Shown here piece by piece: positions 26,221 through 33,752 of a DNA stretch of 64,000 bases. The DNA lies in contig CAZAGI010000026.1 in the NCBI GenBank assembly GCA_964484765.1, forward strand, positions 23,189 through 87,188, written 5' to 3'. The position numbers and the translations under genes are program-made. The stretch is from DSVQ01 sp964484765. Lineage in GTDB: Bacteria; Planctomycetota; Planctomycetia; Planctomycetales; Planctomycetaceae. Position 1 is the stretch's first letter. Each line of letters begins with the position of its first letter. The notes beneath the pieces are model-generated. The model was given only the letters and a program-made list of their open reading frames with translations, ran no database searches and was not told the DNA's origin.

Positions 26221-28959
26221 ATGCGGCGAACATGTGCGGTCTGGATGTCGTGCCTGGCCCTGGCGATGATTCACGGTCGAAGTGCCGACGCCGCGGACCC
26301 GAAAATCCTCTCGGGTCACACCGACCCGGCGTATTTCGCCGTGTACACCGCCGACGGCAAACAGCTCGTCACTGCGGGCTTTGATAAAACGCTGCGGTTG
26401 TGGGACCTCGCTTCCAATTCCTCGATCCGCACGATGACCGGTCACACGGGACTGGTGCTGACTGCGGCGCTGTCGAAAGACGGTTCACGGCTGGCATCGG
26501 GATCGCTCGACAATTCCATTCGTCTGTGGGATATGCCGGTCCGCGTACCGACTTATCATCAGGCCGTGCATCAGGGAACAGCGCTCGTTGCGGTCAGTCC
26601 CGACGGCGCCTGGGTGGTGACCGCGGGGGCTGACAAGACGATCAAAATCTGGAATGCGGCGGATCGCGCGCTGATCAAGGAGATCGGCGGTTTGCCGCAT
26701 CCGGTGACCAGGCTCGCATTGCGGGCCGACAAGGCTCAGGTTGCCGTGGCGGATGCGGCGGGGTTCGTCCGTTTTTTCAATCCGAATGACGGCGCAGCAC
26801 AGGGAACCATCGGTGCGCACCCCGTGGAAATCACAGGGATTGGTTATCCGCCCAACAATTCTTTTCTCGTGACGTCTGCGGCCGACGGTCTCGTCAAACG
26901 CTGGCCGGTGCAATTGCCGCCGACACGTCGCGGCGAGGGGATCGGCGGCGAGATTGTGGCGCTAAAAGTCGCCCCGAACAATGCCTGGTTCGTTACGGCG
27001 GCGAACGACGGGACCGTGCGGCTCTTCGGTTGGGGCGACGCAAAGGAACAGCGGCAATTGCAGGGACATGCGGGTCAAATCATCGCTGTCGCATTCAGTT
27101 TTGATGGCGGCCGAATCCTTACTGGTGGTGAAGACAAAAAGGCACGGCTGTATGACCCTGGCAATGGGCAAGTCGTGAAAGAATTTCCGGAAGCTCCCGG
27201 CCCCATCACGGCTGTGGGCATCCATCCCAATGGTCAGGAAATTGCGGTTGCGGATGCCACGGGAACGGTGAAGACATACCGTGTGAATGAGGGGACTGAA
27301 ATCCGCACGCTCGCCGGTCACCCCGGCGGCACGTGGGCACTTGCCTACTCGCCGAATCAGCAGCACCTCGTCACCGGCGGTCAAGACAAGGCCGTCCGGA
27401 TCTGGAACAACGGCGACGGTGCCGAGGCCCGCAAGTGGGATCACCCCGAAGTCGTCCGCGCCGTTGCCGTTTCGTGGGACGGCAATCAGGTGGCCGTCGG
27501 TTGTGATGACAAACTCGTGCGGCAATACAACGTTGGCGACGGTTCTCTGCAGAACACGTTCACCGGTCACACCGACAAGGTCCTCGCATTGGAGTTTCAT
27601 CGCGACAACCAGCGGCTCGCCTCGGCTTCGCAGGATGGCACCGCCCGTGTGTGGCATCTGCAACAGAAGCGCGGATGGCAACACTATGTCGCCAGCGGCG
27701 GCGCGATTCGCGGCGTAAGCTGGTCGCCGGACAATCAAAGTTTTCTGTACGGCGGTGCGGACAAAGTGGCGTACATCGACACGATTCATCAGCAGGTCAA
27801 TCACATTGCCGATGAAAAGCGCGTCAACGCCCTGGTTGCACATCCCAACAGCGCCTGGCACGCGACCGCCGGCGAAGACGGAAAGCTGAAACTGTGGGAC
27901 ACCGGCAGCGGGAATCTGGTGCGCGAGTTTGTCGGTCATCAAGGACCGTTGCGGTCGGTTGCCATCCGCGTCGATCAACAGCAGATTGCCTCGGGTGGCA
28001 GCGACAAACAGTTGATGGTCTGGAACATCAACGACCCGAGCAAACCACAGTACAACATTGCGACCCCAGCGGAAGTGGTGCAGATTGCGTATAGCCCGGA
28101 CAATAAGAAGCTGATCGTCGCCGGCAGCGATAACCTTATCCGCGGATACGATCCCACCCCCGCGAATCCCCAGCCGCCGCAACCACCGTCGCAGGAACCC
28201 GTGCAAACCACCGATGGTCACACCGCTGCGATCACATCCCTTGTGTTCATGAACGATAACCGCACGGCGTACAGTGCCGCTTCGGATGGCTCACTCCGCG
28301 GATGGACCATCGCCTCGGCGGCGGCCACGGCGGTGCTCAATGGACATCAATCGCAAATCTACTCAGTGGCGTTTCATCCGGCGGGAAAGTTGGTCGCTTC
28401 GGCCTCGAATGACAAGACCGTCAAACTCTGGGATATCACGAACAATCAGAATGTGCGGACGTTTGCGGCGCAAGGAGGCGCGGTCTACAACCTCACTTTC
28501 ACTGCCGATGGACAGTTCCTTCTCACCGCCGGTGGCGACAAGACGGTGCGGCTGTATAAGACCGACGACGGCAGCGAAGTGCGCAAGTTCAATGGCCCGG
28601 AAGATGCCGTTTATTCGGTGGCCCTCAGCCCCAATGGACAAGTGGTTGCCGCCGCGGGGTTGGACCGCAAGATTCATCTGTGGGACTTCAACTCTGCTGC
28701 GCCGATCAAGACGCTGACTGGTCACAAGGACGACATTTACCGGGTCGAATTCAATCCTGCGGGCAACAAGCTCGCTTCGGTCGGCTACGCGGGAAATGTC
28801 CACGTGTGGGACATCGGCGGCGGACAACCCGTGTTCCAGCACAAGTTTCCCGGCATCGTGTTGTACTCATCAGCATACTCGCCCTCCGGGCAGCAGCTCG
28901 CCGTGATGGGAAACGATGCTAAAGTGTATCTGCTCGATCTGCCGGCGAATGCGCATTAA
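26221..28959 (+). CDS. Exported WD40-repeat protein
   Basis: About 912 residues from the ATG at 26221, chosen because GGAAGGAAG lies just upstream and because it yields a clean signal peptide (MRRTCAVWMSCLALAMIHG). The rest is WD40 repeats throughout, roughly fourteen or fifteen, with ends such as DKTLRLWDL, DNSIRLWDM, DKTIKIWNA, DKAVRIWNN, DGTARVWHL and DKTVKLWDI, enough for two seven-bladed propellers. A Pro/Gln-rich linker near residue 665 separates the last group. No enzymatic domain is present, so it is probably a periplasmic scaffold. It faces the TIR-domain gene convergently. Confidence 0.9.
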   Translation: MRRTCAVWMSCLALAMIHGRSADAADPKILSGHTDPAYFAVYTADGKQLVTAGFDKTLRLWDLASNSSIRTMTGHTGLVLTAALSKDGSRLASGSLDNSIRLWDMPVRVPTYHQAVHQGTALVAVSPDGAWVVTAGADKTIKIWNAADRALIKEIGGLPHPVTRLALRADKAQVAVADAAGFVRFFNPNDGAAQGTIGAHPVEITGIGYPPNNSFLVTSAADGLVKRWPVQLPPTRRGEGIGGEIVALKVAPNNAWFVTAANDGTVRLFGWGDAKEQRQLQGHAGQIIAVAFSFDGGRILTGGEDKKARLYDPGNGQVVKEFPEAPGPITAVGIHPNGQEIAVADATGTVKTYRVNEGTEIRTLAGHPGGTWALAYSPNQQHLVTGGQDKAVRIWNNGDGAEARKWDHPEVVRAVAVSWDGNQVAVGCDDKLVRQYNVGDGSLQNTFTGHTDKVLALEFHRDNQRLASASQDGTARVWHLQQKRGWQHYVASGGAIRGVSWSPDNQSFLYGGADKVAYIDTIHQQVNHIADEKRVNALVAHPNSAWHATAGEDGKLKLWDTGSGNLVREFVGHQGPLRSVAIRVDQQQIASGGSDKQLMVWNINDPSKPQYNIATPAEVVQIAYSPDNKKLIVAGSDNLIRGYDPTPANPQPPQPPSQEPVQTTDGHTAAITSLVFMNDNRTAYSAASDGSLRGWTIASAAATAVLNGHQSQIYSVAFHPAGKLVASASNDKTVKLWDITNNQNVRTFAAQGGAVYNLTFTADGQFLLTAGGDKTVRLYKTDDGSEVRKFNGPEDAVYSVALSPNGQVVAAAGLDRKIHLWDFNSAAPIKTLTGHKDDIYRVEFNPAGNKLASVGYAGNVHVWDIGGGQPVFQHKFPGIVLYSSAYSPSGQQLAVMGNDAKVYLLDLPANAH

Positions 28960-29034
28960 TCCCCAGTTGATACGGACAGCGGGAATCGATGCGGCGTGTG
29001 ATGTCGCCTCGTGCGCGGTGGTGACAGGCAAGCA

Positions 29035-30186
29035 TTATCCCGGCGACTCGGTCTGCTCTCGCAACTGTCGGCCGGCGGTCGCGAACATGGTATCAATCGC
29101 CTGCACGCGCGACGCCAACTCGACACCGCCGAGCGTGATCATTTCCTCCCGGCACTCATCGCAGAAAGCGCGGCCGGACATGCTGCAGGTCAGATCGGTC
29201 TTCACCACTTTCATGTCGAACACGCACTGACGGGTTTCGCGATGATTCTGCATCTGGGGGAAGGTAAAGCTGAGCGCATAACGCGCCAGATAGTACAAGA
29301 AGTAGGCGTGCATCTTGTCTTGGGGTACCACGGTGGCGGGAACGCCGGCGGTAGTGGTCACGGCCAGCCCGCGGCTGGCGCGATGTGACCCGAACAGATT
29401 GCTCATGGTCTTCCCGGAAACCGGCGCGTCCGTCATCACATGCAGGAACGGGTATTCCGCAACCGGGTCGCCGCGCACGCCTTCGAGGGCGTCAAAAAAC
29501 GCTACGGCTTGGAGACTGCGGCCGGTAATCAGCCGGACACGAGCGGCCAGAGCATCATCGGCATACGCAAAATGGAGCTGCGACTGGCATTCATTCGCGG
29601 TTCGCACCGCGAGATCAAGCTGGTCAGGGAATCCACATCCCGTATCAACAATGGCGATCTCGGTGCGGTGCAATAGCGGATCTCGGCCCGACGCCGGTGC
29701 ATGACGATTTTCTGACGTGTCTTTCCGAGTTGGAACAGGAGCGCCGATCGCATTTCGAAGGAAATTCTCCAGCTGTAACAGTGACCCTTCGGCATGCAGA
29801 AACATTTGATGTTGCCGGAGCGATCGCGGTAATTCGCGGGATGTGATGCCCTCGGCATATACGAAGACGTGGCCTTGCGGCTTGATTCCGCTCAGAATGT
29901 CATTGACGAAACTATCCCATTCATAATGCACCCACTTGGAATCGAGATGGGCGCGGGATGTCCCAACGGCGATCAGCACACTCGCATGATCGAGGGCATC
30001 GTCGATGGCTTTTTTGTACGCATCGATACCCAGGCTGGCCAACGACAGCGTGCTGAGGAACACGGAATAACCGAGTTGACTGAGATGTTCATGAACAATC
30101 TTGGCCAATTCGGCATCGCGCGTCGGCGCCGCAGTCACCGGGTCAAGCGTCTTCGACGAGATGAAGATCTGGTGCGACTGCGACAT
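29035..30186 (-). CDS. TIR-domain protein with cysteine-containing C-terminal domain
   Basis: About 383 residues from the ATG at 30186 (MSQSHQIFIS); the longer frame begins at TTG. Residues 4-145 form a TIR domain: HQIFISSKT, LSQLGYSVFLS, DAYKKAIDDALDHASVLIAV and SKWVHYEW. The glutamate in WVHYEW (residue 89) aligns with the NADase glutamate of SARM1-type TIR domains (WVHKE), so NAD cleavage is plausible. Residues 175-383 hold a second domain ending in a cysteine cluster, C-x12-C-x7-C-x2-C (QCVFDMKVVKTDLTC, then FCDEC), resembling the tail of archaemetzincin-like proteins but without HExxH. TIR NADases often act in antiphage abortive infection; this role is inference. Confidence 0.78.
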   Translation of the reverse strand: MSQSHQIFISSKTLDPVTAAPTRDAELAKIVHEHLSQLGYSVFLSTLSLASLGIDAYKKAIDDALDHASVLIAVGTSRAHLDSKWVHYEWDSFVNDILSGIKPQGHVFVYAEGITSRELPRSLRQHQMFLHAEGSLLQLENFLRNAIGAPVPTRKDTSENRHAPASGRDPLLHRTEIAIVDTGCGFPDQLDLAVRTANECQSQLHFAYADDALAARVRLITGRSLQAVAFFDALEGVRGDPVAEYPFLHVMTDAPVSGKTMSNLFGSHRASRGLAVTTTAGVPATVVPQDKMHAYFLYYLARYALSFTFPQMQNHRETRQCVFDMKVVKTDLTCSMSGRAFCDECREEMITLGGVELASRVQAIDTMFATAGRQLREQTESPG

Positions 30187-30293
30187 TGATGCTGTGTTCC
30201 ATGATTCGAACTTCAATGCCGTCGTCGGAGGCCGCTGGCGACCTCATTTTCCATGGAAATCGCTTCCAGAATCATCGCGAGTGGAGTACTGGA

Positions 30294-31025
30294 TCAGTCG
30301 AGCACTTTCACGCGGATGTTTTTGAACTCGGCCCACATGGGTTTGCCGGCGTGCAACTGCAGGGCAATGACCCCTTCGCTGAAGGCGCGCTTGGCGTCGC
30401 CATCGGTGAAATCGAGCACGAGCTGGCCGTTCAGATAATGTTGAATGTGATTCCCTTTGGCGCGGATCACCACGTCATTCCAGTCATCCAGCTTAAACAG
30501 CTTGGCAAAACCGGGTTCATCGATGAGCGTTTCGCTAACGGTCTTCTTGCCTTCCGCATCGGCGACGGCTTTCTCACCCAACAGGCAAATCCGGCCGCGG
30601 CTGCCGCCCTCATCGTAGATGAAGCTCGATGTATTCGGGAATGCGATTTCATTGCGCAACTCATGCTGATATCCGCGCACCACCCAATTGTTGCCCACTT
30701 TGCCATCGGTAATGTGTTTCGAACGGTACTGAATACCGGAGTTGTTGGTCGCGTTGCAACGGAAGGATAACCGCAGATCGAAATCCTTCAGCACGCCGTC
30801 CTTCCAGATGAGGAACGTGTTGCCTTTCGCCACATTTTCCGGCGTGGTTTCGCCGTGGATGATGCCGTCTTTCACGCTCCACAGCCGCGGGTCGCCATCC
30901 CAACCGGTAAGGTCTTTTCCGTTGAAGAGCACTTTCATGCCGTCCGGTTCCGCGGGCACGGTCTCCGCCGCAAACAACGAAAGTGGAAGAAACGCAACGG
31001 CGGAAAGCAGGCACAGGCGCATCAT
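30294..31025 (-). CDS. DUF1080 (3-keto-disaccharide hydrolase-like) protein
   Basis: A 243-residue exported DUF1080 protein. It has a signal peptide (MMRLCLLSAVAFLPLSLFAA) and the motifs LFNGKDLTGWDGD, NNSGIQYRSKH and LQLHAGKPMWAEFKNIRVK that define this concanavalin-like fold. DUF1080 is now linked to 3-keto-disaccharide hydrolysis, and many planctomycete copies act in sugar breakdown. It ends 107 bases upstream of the TIR gene on the same strand and is divergent from the ThuA gene. Confidence 0.92.
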   Translation of the reverse strand: MMRLCLLSAVAFLPLSLFAAETVPAEPDGMKVLFNGKDLTGWDGDPRLWSVKDGIIHGETTPENVAKGNTFLIWKDGVLKDFDLRLSFRCNATNNSGIQYRSKHITDGKVGNNWVVRGYQHELRNEIAFPNTSSFIYDEGGSRGRICLLGEKAVADAEGKKTVSETLIDEPGFAKLFKLDDWNDVVIRAKGNHIQHYLNGQLVLDFTDGDAKRAFSEGVIALQLHAGKPMWAEFKNIRVKVLD

Positions 31026-31262
31026 GGTGTGGGTCTTTGCGGGGGGACAACCGAAAGTTGAGCGTCAGAAATGTCCGGGAGGCCGCATTCCAGCGCGGCC
31101 ATCCGATCGATCAGATCGACCGGAATTATAGGGCGTTGCCGGAATCGTCGGCAATGCAACCGTCCTTGCCACGGGATTTGAGCTGTGGCGGTGGGTGCTC
31201 GAATTCCGTACAAGAGCAGGCGGCCAGCATAGGGAGATTCATACATTCCCAAGGGAAATCTC

Positions 31263-32045
31263 ATGCGGACGCGCTGCCGACTCCGATTTGTTTTGATGAT
31301 CACGGTTTGTGTCCCGAGCCTGTCGATCTGGAATCTGAATGCGGCCGAAACCAAACCGCCGCAACGATTGCTGCTGATTGCGGGAAATCCCGATGGTCAT
31401 CCGCCGCAAACTCACGAATATGTGGCCGGGCTGAAGATCCTGCACGAACTGTTGCAGGAGCGGCAGGATGTCATGCTGCGAACTGTCGTCGCCGATGACA
31501 CGTGGGCGGATGGCCCCGAGTTGCTCGATGGTTCCGATGGAGTGGTGCTGTTCCGTTCGGAAGGAGCGAAGTGGGTTTCGTCGGACGAACCGCGGCTGGC
31601 GGCATTCCGTCGACTCGCCGAGCGGCGCGGCGGTTTCACCGTGTTGCATTGGGGGATGGGGACCAAAGCCGCAGAGCCAGTGGCGAACTTTACGGCGCTC
31701 TTCGGTGCGTGTCATGGCGGACCCGATCGGCAATATCGCGTGTTGGACGCGAAGCTCACGCCCGTGGTGACCGAGCATCCCATTACCAAAGGGTTTCCGC
31801 CGATCACCATTCGCGATGAATTCTATTTCGCGCTGAAACAACCCCAGGTGAAAATCCTGCCGCAAGCGCTGCTGCAGATTGATATTGATGGACAACCGCA
31901 GACGGTTTCGTGGGCGTGGGAGCGCCCCGACGGTGGCCGCTCATTCGGTTTTTCCGGTCTGCATTTTCACGAAAACTGGCAACGCCCCGAATACCGGACG
32001 CTCGTCAAACAAGGCGTGCTATGGACGATGCTGCTGCAGAATTGA
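31263..32045 (+). CDS. ThuA-like protein
   Basis: A 260-residue exported protein of the ThuA (trehalose-utilisation, class I glutamine-amidotransferase-like) fold. The signal peptide covers residues 1-28 (CRLRFVLMITVCVPSLSIW). Motifs: LLIAGNPDGHPPQTHEYVAG, FTVLHWGMGTKAAEPVANF, VTEHPITKGFPPITIRDEFY and the end GLHFHENWQRPEYRTLVKQG. ThuA proteins are associated with disaccharide oxidation, and here it is divergent from the DUF1080 gene, which supports a shared sugar-catabolic role. Confidence 0.9.
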   Translation: MRTRCRLRFVLMITVCVPSLSIWNLNAAETKPPQRLLLIAGNPDGHPPQTHEYVAGLKILHELLQERQDVMLRTVVADDTWADGPELLDGSDGVVLFRSEGAKWVSSDEPRLAAFRRLAERRGGFTVLHWGMGTKAAEPVANFTALFGACHGGPDRQYRVLDAKLTPVVTEHPITKGFPPITIRDEFYFALKQPQVKILPQALLQIDIDGQPQTVSWAWERPDGGRSFGFSGLHFHENWQRPEYRTLVKQGVLWTMLLQN

Positions 32046-32099
32046 TTTCAACGGCATGGAATGCTTGGCGAAGCCTCCAGCGTGTGGCACGATAGCCGC

Positions 32100-32327
32100 A
32101 TGGATGATCTTCCCCCCGAAACAACGGTTCCGCCGCGGAATAAACTGACGCTCGACCAATTTCTGAAGCGCGAAGGCTGGACCGGCACCGGCGGTCAGGC
32201 CAAATATGTGATTCAGGAAGGCATGGTCCGCGTGAACGGTGTCGTCGAAACCCGCCGCCGCAAGCAACTGGCCGTGGGCGACGTCATTGAGTTTGAAACC
32301 TATCGCGCGACTGTCACGGAGATCTGA
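32100..32327 (+). CDS. S4-domain RNA-binding protein (YbcJ/YaaA-like)
   Basis: A 75-residue S4 domain starting at the ATG at 32100; the frame is open back to 32061. The core reads LTLDQFLKREGWTGTGGQAK followed by EGMVRVNGVVETRRRKQLAV and GDVIEFE, matching the stand-alone YbcJ/YaaA S4 proteins in length and motif. It probably binds RNA or ribosomes. It stops 3 bases before the sulfatase gene, so they may share a transcript although the functions seem unrelated. Confidence 0.86.
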   Translation: MDDLPPETTVPPRNKLTLDQFLKREGWTGTGGQAKYVIQEGMVRVNGVVETRRRKQLAVGDVIEFETYRATVTEI

Positions 32328-32330
32328 TCG

Positions 32331-33752
32331 ATGAATTCCGCCTTGCGAGTGGTTCTGCGATGCATGGCCGCCGTGATGTTGGCGACATCGTGGACATCGT
32401 TGACTTCCGTGGCGCTGTCTGCCGCGGATCTGCCGAACGTGGTGATTGTCTTCGCGGACGATCTCGGCTATGCCGATCTGTCCTGTTTTGGCGGTAAGAT
32501 CCACACACCGTATCTTGACCACATGGCGAGTGAGGGCCGCAAGCTGACGAGTTTCTACGTCGCGCAGGCCGTCTGTTCGGCGTCGCGCACGGCGCTGCTC
32601 ACCGGTTGTTATCCGAACCGCGTGGACATCCTCGGCGCACTGGGTCCGCAATCGAAGAACGGAATTCATGACGATGAAACCACGATCGCCGAGGTGTTGA
32701 AAACTCGCGGGTATGCGACGGCGATTTTCGGCAAATGGCATCTGGGACATTGGCCGCAGTTTCTGCCGACGCGCCATGGCTTCGATCACTATTTCGGGTT
32801 GCCGTATTCCAATGACATGTGGCCTCAACACCCGACGGCGAAGTTTCCTGACCTGCCGTTGATCGAGCGGGATCGCGTGATTGCGGTCAATCCCGATCAG
32901 TCGCAGCTCGTCAAATGGTATGCCGAGCGCGCAGTACAGTTCATTGAAGCGTCCAAGGATCGGCCGTTCTTCTTGTACGTTCCGCATGCGATGCCGCACG
33001 TTCCGCTGTTTGTTTCGGACCGTTACGCGGGCCGCAGTGGTCATGGGTTGTACGGCGACGTGATCCAAGAAATCGACTGGTCCGTGGGACAGATCCTGGC
33101 GGCGCTCAAACGCTGTGAGATTGATGATCGCACGCTGGTGATTTTCACGTCTGACAATGGACCATGGCTGTCGTATGGGCATCACGCGGGGTCAGCAGGG
33201 CCGTTGCGCGAAGGCAAGGGGACGGCGTGGGACGGCGGCGTGCGGGTCCCTTTTATCGCCCGCTGGCCAGGAAAAATCCCCGCGGGAACCGAGACGAACG
33301 CCATGGCCGCGACGATCGACATTCTGCCGACCGTGGCGAAACTGGCTGGTGCCAGTTTGCCAGCGAAACCCATCGACGGCGTGGATGTCAGCCCGGTCTT
33401 GTTGTCGCCGACGCCGGTGGTCTCGCCGCGTGAGAACTATTTCTTCTTCTGGGGCCAGGAACTTCACGCGGTTCGCAGCGGTCCATGGAAGCTGCATTTC
33501 GAGCATCCCTACATCACGGTTCCCGAACCCGGTCGCGACGGTCGTCCCGGCAAAGTCGCTTCGACGAAAACAACACAGGCTTTGTACAACCTGGAACACG
33601 ATGTGGGAGAACAGCACGACCTTGCGGACAAGCACCCGGAAGTGGTGCAGCGCTTGAACGAGTTGGCGGAACAGGCCCGGGCTGACCTCGGCGACACACT
33701 CACCAAACGAAAGGGAGCCCATGCGCGACCGGCCGGTCAATTGGTTCCCTGA
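32331..33752 (+). CDS. Sulfatase (formylglycine-dependent)
   Basis: A 473-residue exported sulfatase with a signal peptide (about residues 1-33, ending ALSAADLPN). Metal ligands appear in IVFADDLGYADLSCFGG. The formylglycine site reads CSASRTALLTG, C-x-A-x-R, an Ala variant of the usual CxPxR that anaerobic-type maturases accept. HLGHWPQFLPTRHGFDHYFG and FTSDNGPWLS supply further active-site residues. It probably removes sulfate from a polysaccharide. Its 3' end overlaps the next gene by 32 bases. Confidence 0.93.
   Translation: MNSALRVVLRCMAAVMLATSWTSLTSVALSAADLPNVVIVFADDLGYADLSCFGGKIHTPYLDHMASEGRKLTSFYVAQAVCSASRTALLTGCYPNRVDILGALGPQSKNGIHDDETTIAEVLKTRGYATAIFGKWHLGHWPQFLPTRHGFDHYFGLPYSNDMWPQHPTAKFPDLPLIERDRVIAVNPDQSQLVKWYAERAVQFIEASKDRPFFLYVPHAMPHVPLFVSDRYAGRSGHGLYGDVIQEIDWSVGQILAALKRCEIDDRTLVIFTSDNGPWLSYGHHAGSAGPLREGKGTAWDGGVRVPFIARWPGKIPAGTETNAMAATIDILPTVAKLAGASLPAKPIDGVDVSPVLLSPTPVVSPRENYFFFWGQELHAVRSGPWKLHFEHPYITVPEPGRDGRPGKVASTKTTQALYNLEHDVGEQHDLADKHPEVVQRLNELAEQARADLGDTLTKRKGAHARPAGQLVP

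Noticed and set aside
26962..28221. 419-codon minus-strand ORF opposite the WD40 gene
   Set aside because: Antisense to repeats with strong WD motifs; shadow from GC-rich third positions.
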